Assembly: GCA_002721305.1 (NCBI GenBank)
Contig: PBKA01000016.1
Coordinates: 1-64,000, forward strand
Reading direction: 5' to 3'
Source: Acidimicrobiaceae bacterium
GTDB lineage: Bacteria; Actinomycetota; Acidimicrobiia; Acidimicrobiales; Poriferisodalaceae
Length of the DNA stretch: 64,000 bases
In this document: one piece after another, positions 27,249-37,848 of the stretch
Numbering within the stretch: position 1 is the first letter of the stretch
Layout of the letters: each line of letters opens with the position of its first letter
Made by a program: the position numbers and the translations under genes
The notes under the pieces: generated by a model
The model's input: the letters and a program-made list of their open reading frames with translations, nothing else
Database searches by the model: none
What the model was told of the DNA's origin: nothing

Positions 27249-28822
27249 TAGTGGTCATCCTTGGGGCCGGATTGATCACTGATTGCGATTGGTGCACCCA
27301 AGTCCGGTTCAACGAAGTCGGAGTGTTCTTCGAGATGAGAAATGAGATTTTGAACGGCTGGTTCTATGCGCTCAAGTACTGGTTTGGGGTACAGGCCTAA
27401 GAAAACGATTGCCACTATGAAGGGGGCTAATACCAGACCTTCTTTGAACGTCAGGTCGGGGGTGTCTTGATCATTCGGCGTCGGTTCGCCGTGGAAGACC
27501 CGCTGGTAGGCCCATAGAAGGTATAGCGCCGCGAGGATGACTCCGGTTGCAGCGATGATGGTCCACCATCGTCGGGTGTCGTATGACCCAATCAAGACCA
27601 AGAATTCGCCAACAAAGCCGTTTAGACCTGGAACTCCTATAGAAGAAAGCATTACAACCGTAAAGAAGCCTGCGAAAATCGGGGCGGCTGACTGGATACC
27701 GCTGAGTTCTTCGATGGCCCTAGTTTTTCTTCTTTCGTACAGCATGCCCACAAGCAGGAACAGGGCACCGGTTGAAATACCGTGATTGATCATCTGCAGC
27801 ACTCCCCCTTCCAAGCTTTGGGTAGTGAAAGCAAAGATGCCCAAGACGATGAATCCCATGTGCGCTACAGAGGAGTACGCGACGAGACGTTTGAGGTCTT
27901 TTTGCATCGTCGCGACAATCGCGCCGTATATGACTCCGATGACGCCCAAGGTTGCCAAAGTTGGAGCTGCCCAAACCGATGCTTCGGGAAACAGGTATAG
28001 GCCGAATCGGAGTAGCCCGTATGTCCCTAATTTCAGCATGACTGCAGCCAACACCACTGAGCCGGCTGTCGGTGCCTCGGTGTGCGCATCCGGCAGCCAT
28101 GTGTGGACTGGGAACACGGGAACTTTGATCACGAACGCGAGGGCGAAAGCTAAGAAACACAGGCGGGCCGTGTTTGGCGATAGCGCTTGTCGTTCAGCGA
28201 GTTCAATGACGTTAAAGGTGATGCCCTGATCACCAGCGCTCAACGTCGCGACACTCACTATCGCTACGAGCATGAGAGCTGACCCCGCCATTGTGTATAG
28301 GAAGAATTTGGTAGCCGCGTACCTTCTGTCGTCGTAACCCCACCCACCGATGAGCATGTACATGGGGACCAAGACGATTTCGAACATGACGAAGAAAAGG
28401 AACAGGTCTAGGGCAAGGAACGCACCAAAAGAGCCTGCCTGTAACAGAAGTAGCCAGGCGGTGTAGGGCTTAGGGTCGTGGTGCGGATCAACGGCGACGA
28501 GCACTATGGGGGTGATCAAGCCGGTGAGCACTACCAACCAAAGAGAAATCCCGTCGACACCGACATGCCAATTGATTCCCAAGGCTGGAATCCACGATTG
28601 AATTGACTCGAACTGAAAATCAGATTGATGAATTGAGAATTGCGCCATTACATAGAGTGACAAAGCTCCCGCGATTGAAGAAAAGAGAGCGCCTACGGGT
28701 CGCATCAGTTCAGGTCGACTGTTAGGAAGCAAGACCACTGCCAGCGCTCCTATGACAGGCACGACGATCAGGGCATTCAATACCGGGAACGAAGAGACGC
28801 TCTGCGCCGCAAGAAGCTCCAT
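27248..28822 (-). CDS. nuoM: NADH-quinone oxidoreductase subunit M, 14-gene operon copy
   Basis: A 524-residue antiporter-like subunit. Proton-path motifs are MFEIVLVPMYMLIGGWGY, FVIKVPVFPVHTWLPDAHTE and KDLKRLVAYSSVAHMGFIVL. The ATG at 28822 overlaps the nuoL TGA as TGATG and is preferred over an ATG at 28837 inside nuoL. The C-terminus carries a ~40-residue acidic cytoplasmic tail (EEHSDFVEPDLGAPI). Confidence 0.95.
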   Translation of the reverse strand: MELLAAQSVSSFPVLNALIVVPVIGALAVVLLPNSRPELMRPVGALFSSIAGALSLYVMAQFSIHQSDFQFESIQSWIPALGINWHVGVDGISLWLVVLTGLITPIVLVAVDPHHDPKPYTAWLLLLQAGSFGAFLALDLFLFFVMFEIVLVPMYMLIGGWGYDDRRYAATKFFLYTMAGSALMLVAIVSVATLSAGDQGITFNVIELAERQALSPNTARLCFLAFALAFVIKVPVFPVHTWLPDAHTEAPTAGSVVLAAVMLKLGTYGLLRFGLYLFPEASVWAAPTLATLGVIGVIYGAIVATMQKDLKRLVAYSSVAHMGFIVLGIFAFTTQSLEGGVLQMINHGISTGALFLLVGMLYERRKTRAIEELSGIQSAAPIFAGFFTVVMLSSIGVPGLNGFVGEFLVLIGSYDTRRWWTIIAATGVILAALYLLWAYQRVFHGEPTPNDQDTPDLTFKEGLVLAPFIVAIVFLGLYPKPVLERIEPAVQNLISHLEEHSDFVEPDLGAPIAISDQSGPKDDH

Positions 28823-30696
28823 CACAGCAGGCCCCATGCCAAGAGAACCAAGATCGCCAGAGCTCCTAGGGCGATGCCTGCTGCGTAGTTACGCATGTAC
28901 CCAGATTGGGTCGGTCGAATCAGTTGGCCCAGTTTCATGACGACTCGGCCAACTCCGTTGACGCCGCCGTCGACGATTTGTTGGTCAAAATCGGCTGTCC
29001 TTTGGAAACCAGAAGTACCCGGCCCGCCTACGATTCGTGCGTAGGAACTGTCTACGTACATTGCATTCTCAAGAAATTCTGGTTCTAGACGATCAGTTGG
29101 TATCCGTCGCATCAACCAACTCAACACTGCGATCGCGATGCCTGTGAGGCCGGCAAGCACTGAGATTGCCGCCAGAGCGACCTTTGTCGCGGTTCCTGAA
29201 GAGAAGTGGTGCGGATGATGAAAAATGGGTTCCAAGAAGTGTTCGAGTACCAACCAGTCCTTCACTAACGGCAGGTTTATGGCTCCTCCCACTATTGCTG
29301 CCCCGGCCAGAATGCACAGCGGCGTGGTCATGGTCCATGCCGACTCGTGTGGGTGGACATCTTCGTCCCATCTCTGATCACCGAAGAAAACGAGAATTAC
29401 TTGTCTGCTCATGTAGTACGCGGTCAGCAATGCAGTTACAAGCCCAATGGCCCAGAGCAATGGTCCTATGTTTTTCTGTTCCCACGCGGCAAGCAAGATC
29501 TCGTCCTTGGACCAAAACCCTGCGAATGGCGGCACACCCGCAATTGCCAACCAACCGATGATGAACGTGGTGGCAGTTATTGGCATCGCGATCCGGAGCG
29601 CGCCCATCTTCCGAATGTCCTGTTCGTCGTGCATCCCATGAATGACCGAACCAGAGCCCAAGAACAACAGCGCCTTGAAGAACGCATGAGTGATCACATG
29701 AAAGATCGCAGCTACGTATGCTCCCGAACCGATCGCAAGGAACATGTAACCCAATTGGCTGACGGTCGAATAGGCCAACACTCTTTTGATGTCATGTTGG
29801 GCGACCGCACACAAAGCCGCGAAGAGCGCCGTCGCTCCCCCTATCACCGCTATGACAATCAAGGCGTCGTCGGTCAAAACATTGTTCATTCGCACTAGGA
29901 GGTACACGCCCGATGTAACCATCGTCGCCGCATGCACCATCGCGGAGACCGGGGTCGGTCCCTCCATGGCATCAGGTAACCAGACGTAGAGCGGCAGTTG
30001 AGCCGATTTTCCTGCCGCCGCTACGAAGAGAAGCAACGAAACCGCTGTGCCGGTAGCGGCAGACATGGCTGGTGCGGTTGTAATTTCGGTGTAGGTGACC
30101 GTGCCGAGCGCGGACCATATTGCAAAGGTGGCAATCATGAATCCCCAATCACCAACTCGATTGGTGACGAATGCCTTTTTCCCCGCTGTCGCTGCGGACT
30201 CTCGGTGATGCCAGAAAGAAATTAGGAGGTACGAACAGGCCCCTACTCCTTCCCAACCAAGGAATGTGACGACCAGGTTGTTGCCGAACACCAGCATGAG
30301 CATCGAAAAGAGAAAGAGGTTCAGGTAAAGAAAAAACTTCGAATATTTCTGATCTCCGTGCATATAGCCAATTGAGTACAAGTGGATTAGGGCCCCGACA
30401 CCGGTGACGAACAGGGCCATAGTCACAGACAGCGGGTCAACCAAAAACCCAGCTTCAACTTTGAGCGATCCAGCGGGGAGCCATTCGAAGAGAACAAACT
30501 CATAGGATCGTTCACCTTCGTGGGCATCTTTGCCCAACAACCCGACGAAAACGATCGCTGTCGCTATAAACGACGCCCCGGCGGCCACGGTAGCGACCCA
30601 ACCTGATTGAGGCTCTCCAAGCAGGTGTCCAGTTAGGAGCAGGACCACAAATCCGAACAGGGGGAGCGCTGGAACAAGCCATACTAATTCGACCAT
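28822..30696 (-). CDS. nuoL: NADH-quinone oxidoreductase subunit L, 14-gene operon copy
   Basis: A 624-residue antiporter-like subunit with the lateral helix. Motifs: TFLGWEGVGACSYLLISFWH, KSAQLPLYVWLPDAMEGPTP and DIKRVLAYSTVSQLGYMFLA. Note Tyr-Val where the other copy has His-Thr before WLPDAM. It lacks the His/Asp-rich loop found in the other NuoL. The C-terminal segment RTADFDQQIVDGGVNGVGRV is the usual NuoL end. Confidence 0.95.
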   Translation of the reverse strand: MVELVWLVPALPLFGFVVLLLTGHLLGEPQSGWVATVAAGASFIATAIVFVGLLGKDAHEGERSYEFVLFEWLPAGSLKVEAGFLVDPLSVTMALFVTGVGALIHLYSIGYMHGDQKYSKFFLYLNLFLFSMLMLVFGNNLVVTFLGWEGVGACSYLLISFWHHRESAATAGKKAFVTNRVGDWGFMIATFAIWSALGTVTYTEITTAPAMSAATGTAVSLLLFVAAAGKSAQLPLYVWLPDAMEGPTPVSAMVHAATMVTSGVYLLVRMNNVLTDDALIVIAVIGGATALFAALCAVAQHDIKRVLAYSTVSQLGYMFLAIGSGAYVAAIFHVITHAFFKALLFLGSGSVIHGMHDEQDIRKMGALRIAMPITATTFIIGWLAIAGVPPFAGFWSKDEILLAAWEQKNIGPLLWAIGLVTALLTAYYMSRQVILVFFGDQRWDEDVHPHESAWTMTTPLCILAGAAIVGGAINLPLVKDWLVLEHFLEPIFHHPHHFSSGTATKVALAAISVLAGLTGIAIAVLSWLMRRIPTDRLEPEFLENAMYVDSSYARIVGGPGTSGFQRTADFDQQIVDGGVNGVGRVVMKLGQLIRPTQSGYMRNYAAGIALGALAILVLLAWGLL

Positions 30697-30700
30697 CGCG

Positions 30701-31006
30701 TCACCCTCTCAACGTCGATAGGTCATCGGCTGTTGTGCCGGGGCGGCGGCGCAGGATTGCGACCACTAGTCCTAAACCAACGACTACTTCAGCGGCAGCA
30801 ACCACTAGGACGAAGAAAACTACTGTTTGGCCTCCTATGTCATTGAGCCGTTGGGCAAAGGCCACGAAGCTGAGATTGACACCGTTTAGCATGAGTTCGA
30901 CACACATCAACATGACTAGCGGGTTTCGACGAATTAGCAGCCCCGTACCTCCAATCACGAACAAAAGAGCGCCCAAAACGAGGTACCAGCTTGTGGTGAT
31001 TTCCAT
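30701..31006 (-). CDS. nuoK: NADH-quinone oxidoreductase subunit K, 14-gene operon copy
   Basis: A 101-residue three-span subunit. The channel glutamates lie in VMLMCVELMLNGVNLSFVAF and VLVVAAAEVVVGLGLVVAIL. It starts one base inside the nuoJ stop and is four bases from nuoL. The pattern is normal for NuoK. Confidence 0.94.
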   Translation of the reverse strand: MEITTSWYLVLGALLFVIGGTGLLIRRNPLVMLMCVELMLNGVNLSFVAFAQRLNDIGGQTVVFFVLVVAAAEVVVGLGLVVAILRRRPGTTADDLSTLRG

Positions 31007-31560
31007 TAGCTGTCTCCTCGCTCTTCAGGGACTGGAGTCTCCGATTGCGTGGGTTTTCGCGCCAGTACTACAGCACCAATGACTGCAACCACTAAGAGCA
31101 GAGAGGTCAATTCAAACGCGTACACATGGTCTGAGAACAGCGACCGAGCAAGAAGCCGGACATTTTCTCCGCCTGCCGCTGAACCGCCCATCGATGGGGC
31201 TCCGGTTACGGGCTCTCCAACAGCGACGATCAGTGCTCCCAAGACGACTAACGACCCTGACCCGAACGCTAAGGCAGCCCATCGTTGTGCAGGTAATAGG
31301 GACAGTTCTAGATTTTGAGCTCGATCTACGCCTAGGAGCATGATGACGAACAGAAAGAGGACAACTATCGCTCCTGCATAGACGATCACTTGGACGGCAG
31401 CGAGAAAATGTGCTTCTTGAGCAACAAATTGGACTGCGATGCCAAAAAGGGTCATTACCAGCATCAAGGCTGAGTGGACCGGGTTTCTAGCGAGGATTAC
31501 TCCGAGCGCTCCGGTTAGACAGACCGCGGCAGCGACTAGGAAGACGAGAGTGTCAACCAT
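31006..31560 (-). CDS. nuoJ: NADH-quinone oxidoreductase subunit J, 14-gene operon copy
   Basis: A 184-residue five-span subunit. Typical parts are GVILARNPVHSALMLVMTLF, QEAHFLAAVQVIVYAGAIVV and the last span LLLVVAVIGAVVLARKPTQS. A larger loop between spans 4 and 5 (VTGAPSMGGSAAGGENVRLL) distinguishes it from the copy at 20753-21247. It overlaps nuoI and nuoK by one base each. Confidence 0.93.
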   Translation of the reverse strand: MVDTLVFLVAAAVCLTGALGVILARNPVHSALMLVMTLFGIAVQFVAQEAHFLAAVQVIVYAGAIVVLFLFVIMLLGVDRAQNLELSLLPAQRWAALAFGSGSLVVLGALIVAVGEPVTGAPSMGGSAAGGENVRLLARSLFSDHVYAFELTSLLLVVAVIGAVVLARKPTQSETPVPEERGDS

Positions 31561-32210
31561 TAGTGGCTATCTCCCGGTTGAACGTCTTCCTCCTCGGAGT
31601 TATCGGACTTCGATCGCAAAGTCGGGTCGTGTTGCCCCATTTCAGGCGTTCGAATGCCGTATCCGAGTTCGCCGCTCCAGCCCACCCGATTTTGGTACTC
31701 AGGGTTTCCGGCCGATGCTGTAGCTCGCATCCAACCGGATGTGGCTACGTCATCTCCTTGGTGCCAGAGTTCCCATGGCTGGGGCTGTGGCAGGCCGTCA
31801 TCTCCGACGATTAGTTCGTTTTTTGTATAGATGGCGTCCGCTCGGTTGCTGAAACTGAATTCAAATAGCTTGGATTCGGTGATGGCCTCTGTAGGGCAGG
31901 CTTCAACACAAAGGTCGCAGTGAATGCAACGCAGGTAATTGATCTCATAGACATACCCGTAGCGTTCCCCTGGTGACACGGGCTCAGTTTCGGGGTTATC
32001 GGCGCCTCGAACATAAATGCATTTAGCGGGACATACGCCTGCACACAATTCGCAACCGATGCACTTTTCCATGCCGTCTTCGTATCGATTCAGCACGTGT
32101 CTTCCGTGAAACCGCGGTGGTTTTGGACGCTTCTCTTTTGGATATTCTGTAGTAACTCTTTCTTCGAAGAGTTTTTTAAATGTGACTTTGAAGCCCGTGA
32201 GGTATCCCAT
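31560..32210 (-). CDS. nuoI: NADH-quinone oxidoreductase subunit I, 14-gene operon copy
   Basis: A 216-residue subunit with two [4Fe-4S] motifs, [12 protein letters not shown] and [12 protein letters not shown], clusters N6a/N6b. The ATG at 32210 ([15 protein letters not shown]) overlaps the nuoH stop by one base and is chosen over an in-frame ATG at 32405 that lies inside nuoH. It is extended at the C-terminus by about 60 residues of polar sequence compared with the other copy, a common actinobacterial feature. Confidence 0.94.
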   Translation of the reverse strand: MGYLTGFKVTFKKLFEERVTTEYPKEKRPKPPRFHGRHVLNRYEDGMEKCIGCELCAGVCPAKCIYVRGADNPETEPVSPGERYGYVYEINYLRCIHCDLCVEACPTEAITESKLFEFSFSNRADAIYTKNELIVGDDGLPQPQPWELWHQGDDVATSGWMRATASAGNPEYQNRVGWSGELGYGIRTPEMGQHDPTLRSKSDNSEEEDVQPGDSH

Positions 32211-33403
32211 TACGCGTCTTCCATTTCTTCTCGGTAGGCGCGGTCTCCGGCTCGAAGGGCTGCCAAGAGCAACGAAGCCCCAGTCGCTAGCGCCACTATC
32301 GCAGCACCGTATGTAGCTATCCAATTCCAGTCGTACGTGGCGCGTAACTCTTTGAGGCTGATGAACATCAGCCAGAACAGAATTAGGGGGATTAGGAGTT
32401 TCCACCCGAGGTGCATCAGTTGGTCGTAACGGAGACGGGGGAGGGTAGCTCTAAACCAAACGAAGACGAACAAGAACGCAAGTACCTTCAGTAAGAACCA
32501 CACGGTTGGCCAGAACCAGGTCATTCCGAAGAGGATTGGCCCAGCGGGTCCTCCAAAGAAAAGGGTGACCATAATGGCGGACATAGTGATCACGTTCATG
32601 AATTCTGCGAGAAAGAACAGTGCAAATCGGATTGATGAATACTCGGTATGAAACCCGCCTACTAATTCTTGTTCGGCTTCAACTAAGTCGAAGGGGGGCC
32701 GGTTCAATTCCGCGGTTGCCGCTATCAAAAACACAACGAAGGGGACAATCCCTGAGGAAATGAGAAACCACCTGGTGATGCCGCCCGATTGGGCCGCGAC
32801 GATTCCGTGTGTCGACAAAGTACCCGCCAGTATTACGACAACGACCGTGGCCATGCCGAGTGCCGCTTCATAGGAGATGGCTTGGGCGGATGCACGAACT
32901 GAACCGATGAGCGGATATTTGGATCCTGAGGCCCAGCCCGCGAGCATGACGCCGTAGACAGCTATTGACGACATTGCCAACAGGAGAAGGATCCCGATTG
33001 GTGGATCCGCTACCTGAAGAAACGTTTCACGTCCAAAGATTGTGACCGTGCCTGAGTCCCCGCCACCGAAAGAGCCTCCGATGGGCACCACTGCGAACGA
33101 CAGGAATGCGGTAACCGCTGAGATGTATGGCGCAAGTCTGAAAACAAGGGGATCAGCATTTTCTGGACGAAGGTCTTCTTTGAAGAAGAACTTCACTCCG
33201 TCCGCGAAGGTTTGCAGTAGGCCCCATGGGCCCGCCACGTTCGGACCTATGCGATTTTGCATGTCCGAGATGAGCTTTCGCTCAAACCAAACCATGAACA
33301 TCGTTGCGACGAGAAGGAAGGTGAAGGCAACTAGGACTTTAATGAGCATGATGCCCACATCGGTCAGATCGACCCCGTCGAAATAAAGCGGATCTCCTGT
33401 CAT
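32210..33403 (-). CDS. nuoH: NADH-quinone oxidoreductase subunit H, 14-gene operon copy
   Basis: A 397-residue quinone-channel subunit. Typical parts are [57 protein letters not shown] and [20 protein letters not shown]. It overlaps the nuoG stop by four bases. The C-terminal extension of about 40 residues includes one more membrane segment ([19 protein letters not shown]). Confidence 0.95.
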   Translation of the reverse strand: MTGDPLYFDGVDLTDVGIMLIKVLVAFTFLLVATMFMVWFERKLISDMQNRIGPNVAGPWGLLQTFADGVKFFFKEDLRPENADPLVFRLAPYISAVTAFLSFAVVPIGGSFGGGDSGTVTIFGRETFLQVADPPIGILLLLAMSSIAVYGVMLAGWASGSKYPLIGSVRASAQAISYEAALGMATVVVVILAGTLSTHGIVAAQSGGITRWFLISSGIVPFVVFLIAATAELNRPPFDLVEAEQELVGGFHTEYSSIRFALFFLAEFMNVITMSAIMVTLFFGGPAGPILFGMTWFWPTVWFLLKVLAFLFVFVWFRATLPRLRYDQLMHLGWKLLIPLILFWLMFISLKELRATYDWNWIATYGAAIVALATGASLLLAALRAGDRAYREEMEDA

Positions 33404-35835
33404 AGTGTCTCTATACGGATGTCGTTCACCGCGGCGTCAGCATCAATAAAGCGGTTGGCGCCACCACCGGGTTGGTTGAACGGAAGCATCGCGGTGCCTC
33501 GTTGGATGTTCTCGTCAGCGATAGCCGTAATGGTTTCAGTCGACCGGGTGGAGATCACGCGGACATCGTCCCCACTCGAGATTCCCAACCGTTGGAGATC
33601 GTTGGGATGCACCTTTAAAGCAGGTGCTGCAGCGAGCGGTTGTAGTGAAGGGCTGTGGGCCGTCGCTGTTGCAGCGTCCCAAAGTTTGCGACCACTCACC
33701 AATCGGAGTCCGTAGCCGTCAGCGACCGGGGGTGTTTCAGGTGCTGGCAAGTTCAGTTCCAACGAGGTTTCTTGCACGAGAATGCCTTCGTGGGCTTCGG
33801 AACTTTCGACTCTTTCTAAAGTCACGCCAGCATGACTTGGGGCAACGCGTTCGATCTCTCGCCATATCTCTTGCTTTGAACTCAGGCCCAGGTCGCTCCC
33901 AAGACGCCATGCGAGTTCGGTTGCGATCATCCAGTCGTCGCGTGCTGACCCCGGGGGGGTGATCTTTTGGGTCAGCCTGCTGATCCGGCCTTCAATGTTC
34001 GTTGTGGTGCCGCCTTGTTCTCCATAAGCAGTCGCCGGTAGCGCAACATCCGCCTGGGCAACTGAATCGGTCACGAAGTTGTCAATGGCGATGACTGTTT
34101 TGGCTTTTTGTATCGCTTCGGCTGCGAGGTTGCGGTCCGGAAAGTCGGATAAGGGGTCCGCACCCAACAAAATGAGAGTGTCGAGATCGCCCGAAGCCGC
34201 AGCATGAAGCATTCCCGTTGTGTCAAGCCCTTTAGCAGCTGGGACGGCACCCCAGGTCTCTAGGAGGGCTTGGCTTGGCTGTCGGATGTCGGTGCGACCA
34301 GGCAGAATTCCTGGGGCAAGACCCATATCGAGTGCACCTCGTACATTACCCCTCCTCAGCGCTGGGAGGAACGTCGCGTGTGGGAGTTCTGTTCGAATCA
34401 CTGCAGCCAATGACAGTGCTGGATCCGCAGACTCGGCCATCGAAGCTCGTCCAAAGACAACGACAACCGAGCCTTCACCGAGTTGTCCGGCCAAGGGATC
34501 GTCACTCGCCAACAATTCGCTCAAGGCTTTGGCGGTTTCCCCCGGCGCGCAGCGAATCGATCGTTGCGCATACGGCTCGCATCCCGTCGGGTTTGGACCT
34601 ATCTCCACTACGTTGGTTTGGCCCTTGGTTGCGGCACCGCGAAGTCGTAAATGCAGTATCGCTAACTCTTCTTTGATGTCGGGACCTACAACAAGGACAG
34701 TGTCCGCAGAGCATGCGTCGGCAATGGTGGCCGGCGGCAGGGCCAGAACTACTTCAGCTGGCAGGCCGTCGCCCAATTGAGCGTCGACGTTGTCTGTACC
34801 TACTATCGATCCCGCGAACTTTGACCATGCATATGCATCTTCATTAGTCAGTCTTGACCCGCCGATGATCCCCACACGTTCAGGTCCCGCTTGCTGTATG
34901 GCTTCAGCCGCGACAGCGAGGGCGGATCCCCAGTCGATCCCTAACAGTTGTCGCGGATCATCAATATCTCTGATAAGCGGCGTCGTTAAGCGCTGTTCAC
35001 TGTTGACGGACTCAAAGTTGAAACGTCCTTTGTCACACAGCCAACCGTGGTTCACTGATTCCACGTCCACTCCCAAGTACCGGACGAGTTCGTTCCTGGA
35101 TGATTGAACGGCGACACGACAACCCATAGAGCACGTTGTGCAAGTTGATTCCACCTGCTCTAAATCCCAGGGTCGCGCCTTAAATCGATAAGGGGCAGCG
35201 GTCAGTGCTCCTACGGGGCAGATCTGAACTGTGTTGCCTGAAAAATACGAGCTAAACGGTTCATCGGGGAAGGTAAGAACTTGAGTCGCGTTTCCTCGTT
35301 CCATGAAGTAGATGAGCGGGTCCCCAGCGACTTCGTCGGCAAAGCGAGTACATCGGTCGCACAATATGCAGCGTTCTCTGTCTAGATGAACGAGGTCAGA
35401 AATTGGAATGGGTTTTTCGTAGTGGCGCTTTTCTTCCACGAACCGTGATTCGCCCGGTCCGTAGGCCATTGTTTGATCCTGAAGGGGGCATTCTCCCCCT
35501 TTGTCGCATACAGGGCAGTCCAGGGGGTGGTTCACAAGAAGGAATTCAAGAATTCCTTCTTGTGCTCGTTTCGTGTCTTCTGACTCGGTGTCGACCGACA
35601 TCCCGTCTGATACGGGGACCATGCACGACGGTTGCAGCATCGGACCGCGACCCGTGTCAATATCGACTAGGCACATACGACACATGCCGACTGGTGACAT
35701 GCGTTCGTGATAGCAAAATCTCGGTATATGAACTCCCGCGCGGTCAGCCGCGGCAATGACCATCTCGCCGGCTTGTGCGTCAATTTGAGTTCCGTTGATG
35801 GTGACTGTGATCTCGCTAGGTGTTGGTTCAGACAT
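33400..35835 (-). CDS. nuoG: NADH-quinone oxidoreductase subunit G
   Basis: The largest hydrophilic subunit of complex I, 811 residues. It carries the [2Fe-2S] N1b motif (FCYHERMSPVGMCRMC), N5 (HPLDCPVCDKGGECPLQ), N4 (RCILCDRCTRF and ICPVGALT) and the N7 set (CTTCSMGC with Cys in NHGWLCDKGRF). A molybdopterin-oxidoreductase-like fold follows. Only the 14-gene operon has nuoG, so only that complex can take electrons from NADH by the usual route. Confidence 0.95.
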   Translation of the reverse strand: MSEPTPSEITVTINGTQIDAQAGEMVIAAADRAGVHIPRFCYHERMSPVGMCRMCLVDIDTGRGPMLQPSCMVPVSDGMSVDTESEDTKRAQEGILEFLLVNHPLDCPVCDKGGECPLQDQTMAYGPGESRFVEEKRHYEKPIPISDLVHLDRERCILCDRCTRFADEVAGDPLIYFMERGNATQVLTFPDEPFSSYFSGNTVQICPVGALTAAPYRFKARPWDLEQVESTCTTCSMGCRVAVQSSRNELVRYLGVDVESVNHGWLCDKGRFNFESVNSEQRLTTPLIRDIDDPRQLLGIDWGSALAVAAEAIQQAGPERVGIIGGSRLTNEDAYAWSKFAGSIVGTDNVDAQLGDGLPAEVVLALPPATIADACSADTVLVVGPDIKEELAILHLRLRGAATKGQTNVVEIGPNPTGCEPYAQRSIRCAPGETAKALSELLASDDPLAGQLGEGSVVVVFGRASMAESADPALSLAAVIRTELPHATFLPALRRGNVRGALDMGLAPGILPGRTDIRQPSQALLETWGAVPAAKGLDTTGMLHAAASGDLDTLILLGADPLSDFPDRNLAAEAIQKAKTVIAIDNFVTDSVAQADVALPATAYGEQGGTTTNIEGRISRLTQKITPPGSARDDWMIATELAWRLGSDLGLSSKQEIWREIERVAPSHAGVTLERVESSEAHEGILVQETSLELNLPAPETPPVADGYGLRLVSGRKLWDAATATAHSPSLQPLAAAPALKVHPNDLQRLGISSGDDVRVISTRSTETITAIADENIQRGTAMLPFNQPGGGANRFIDADAAVNDIRIETL

Positions 35836-37240
35836 CGACAGCCACCTCGATCATGGTTGGATAATCGTTACCGGCAACTTTGGCTTCGAATTCTTCCCGG
35901 AACAATGTGAGTGCTGAATGAATTGGAGCAAAGGCTGAGGGTCCCACAAAACAGATAGTTGTCATGCGGTAGGGGAATGGGACAGCTTCAATTCCTTTTG
36001 AAGGGACTGCGGCGTGGGGAAAGTCGCCGGGGCAGATTGTTTCTCCTACTTCGATTAACAATTCGAGATCGCGGGTAGTTCCACGTCCTTCTACGACCCG
36101 CCGGAGTATCTGTTCGAGCCAAGTCCCGCCCTCTCGGCAGGGCACACATTTGCCACATGATTCATGTGCATAGAACTTGGTGAGGGTGAGAGCTGCGGCC
36201 GGGATGTCTGTCGTCTCATCCATTACCATGATTGCGCCGGACCCAAGCATGGATCCTTGCGGTCCAACTTGACTTGCTTCGAACGGCAGATCAAGTTGAT
36301 CGGCCGTGAACCACGGGGCCGAACCGCCGCCCGGGACAAACGCCTTCAACTGGTTGTCATCGCGAATTCCTCCACACATGTCAGATCCGTAGAGCAAATC
36401 GCGAAAGGTAGTGGTGCCGTTGACGATTTCGTAGACCCCCGGCCGCTTCACATGTCCGCTGACCGCCACCATGCGCGTACCCGGCGAGCTCTCGGTTCCG
36501 ATTGCAGTGAAGGCCCCAGCTCCATGTTCGAGAATCCATGGAAGGTTCGACAAAGTTTCGACGTTGTTCACGATGGTCGGTTGTCCGTACAAACCAATTG
36601 ATGCGGGAAAGTAAGGCGGCTTTAGTCTCGGCATTCCACGATTACCTTCGAGACTTTCAATTAATGCCGTCTCCTCGCCCACTACATAGGCGCCTGCTCC
36701 CCAGTGCAAAATTATGTCGACCGAGAAATCACTGTCCTGAATGTTCTTACCGATGTAGCCAGCTGCGTACGCTTCGTTGAGCGCCTGCGCGACACGTTCT
36801 TGCGCCACAGCCATCTCGCCACGTACATAGAGAAAACATTGGCTCAAACCGACTGCGTAACAGGCGATTAAACAGCCTTCTATAAGTTGATGGGGGTCTA
36901 ACTCCATTAGCAGTCTGTCTTTGTAGGTTCCCGGTTCGGATTCGTCACCGTTGACCACTAGGTACCGAGGCCACACTTCTGGGGGGCAAAACCCCCATTT
37001 GACTCCAGCTGGGAATCCTGCTCCCCCCCGACCTAACAGCGTTGCATCCCGGACTTCGTTGTGAACTTCCTCTGGGGTTCGTCGCAGGGCTTTTTTCAGT
37101 CCTTCGTATCCACCAGTGGCTTCATATCTTGTGAGTGTGTGCGAGTCTTCGTAGTCGAAACGAGAGGTCACTATTCGAGGGGTTTTGTTGGCGATAAAGC
37201 CCGGCGCATGGGGAATCGCGGTTCCTGTCATCTCGTTCAT
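35828..37240 (-). CDS. nuoF: NADH-quinone oxidoreductase subunit F
   Basis: The NADH-oxidising subunit, 470 residues, binding FMN and NADH and the N3 cluster. FMN/NADH site: LLGRGGAGFPAGVKWGF and VNGDESEPGTYKDR. N3 motif: SCGKCVPCREGGTW plus a later Cys in GETICPGDF. The start overlaps nuoE by four bases and the end overlaps nuoG by eight. No equivalent exists in the second operon. Confidence 0.96.
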   Translation of the reverse strand: MNEMTGTAIPHAPGFIANKTPRIVTSRFDYEDSHTLTRYEATGGYEGLKKALRRTPEEVHNEVRDATLLGRGGAGFPAGVKWGFCPPEVWPRYLVVNGDESEPGTYKDRLLMELDPHQLIEGCLIACYAVGLSQCFLYVRGEMAVAQERVAQALNEAYAAGYIGKNIQDSDFSVDIILHWGAGAYVVGEETALIESLEGNRGMPRLKPPYFPASIGLYGQPTIVNNVETLSNLPWILEHGAGAFTAIGTESSPGTRMVAVSGHVKRPGVYEIVNGTTTFRDLLYGSDMCGGIRDDNQLKAFVPGGGSAPWFTADQLDLPFEASQVGPQGSMLGSGAIMVMDETTDIPAAALTLTKFYAHESCGKCVPCREGGTWLEQILRRVVEGRGTTRDLELLIEVGETICPGDFPHAAVPSKGIEAVPFPYRMTTICFVGPSAFAPIHSALTLFREEFEAKVAGNDYPTMIEVAVDV

Positions 37241-37848
37241 TTCTCACCGCTGTCTGTGCCTAGCCAGATCGGGGCGGACACAACCTCTTCGGGAGGTGTC
37301 GGGCCCACAAATCGGTCTTCGGGGATGTGTTGGCGGATCCGAGACAAAACACCGTGTTGGGGGACATCGTGATCAGCTGAGGCAAGTTCTTCGATTAGTT
37401 GATCGAATTGGTCTGCGGTGACTCGATACTGGTGTCGATAATTGACCTGTAGACAGGGCGCTTCGGTGCATGCAGCCTGACATTCTGCTCCTTCAAGGGT
37501 GAACATGCCATCGGATGTGGAGCCACCAGATTTCACTCCGAGCCGGGACTCCGCATGTTTCATCAGATCTCCTGCACCCATGAGGGCACAGGACATTGTC
37601 GTGCAGATGTTGATGACGTATTTGCCCACGGGCTTGCGTTTAAACATCTCGTAGAAGGAGCATGTGCCGAGCACTTCTGCGCTGGTTGTGCCGACTAACT
37701 CAGCGATTTCTGTCATCGCCTCATCGGTGATCCACCCCTCTTGTTCCTGTGCAAGATGTAGAAGCGGGATCATGGCCGATCGAGCTTTGGGGTACCTCTC
37801 AATCATTTCCCGCGCTAGTTCCGAATTCTCATCAGTGAAGAATTTCAT
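37237..37848 (-). CDS. nuoE: NADH-quinone oxidoreductase subunit E
   Basis: A 203-residue thioredoxin-fold subunit carrying the [2Fe-2S] cluster N1a. Ligands are in NICTTMSCALMG and ECQAACTEAPCLQ. The N-terminal helix bundle (QEQEGWITDEAMTEIAELVG) matches the 24-kDa family. It overlaps nuoD and nuoF by four bases. It is present only in the 14-gene operon. Confidence 0.95.
   Translation of the reverse strand: MKFFTDENSELAREMIERYPKARSAMIPLLHLAQEQEGWITDEAMTEIAELVGTTSAEVLGTCSFYEMFKRKPVGKYVINICTTMSCALMGAGDLMKHAESRLGVKSGGSTSDGMFTLEGAECQAACTEAPCLQVNYRHQYRVTADQFDQLIEELASADHDVPQHGVLSRIRQHIPEDRFVGPTPPEEVVSAPIWLGTDSGEK

Noticed and set aside
32210-32405. Longer nuoI start at 32405
   Set aside because: The additional 65 residues are antisense-like sequence inside nuoH; the start at 32210 overlaps the nuoH stop as elsewhere in the operon.
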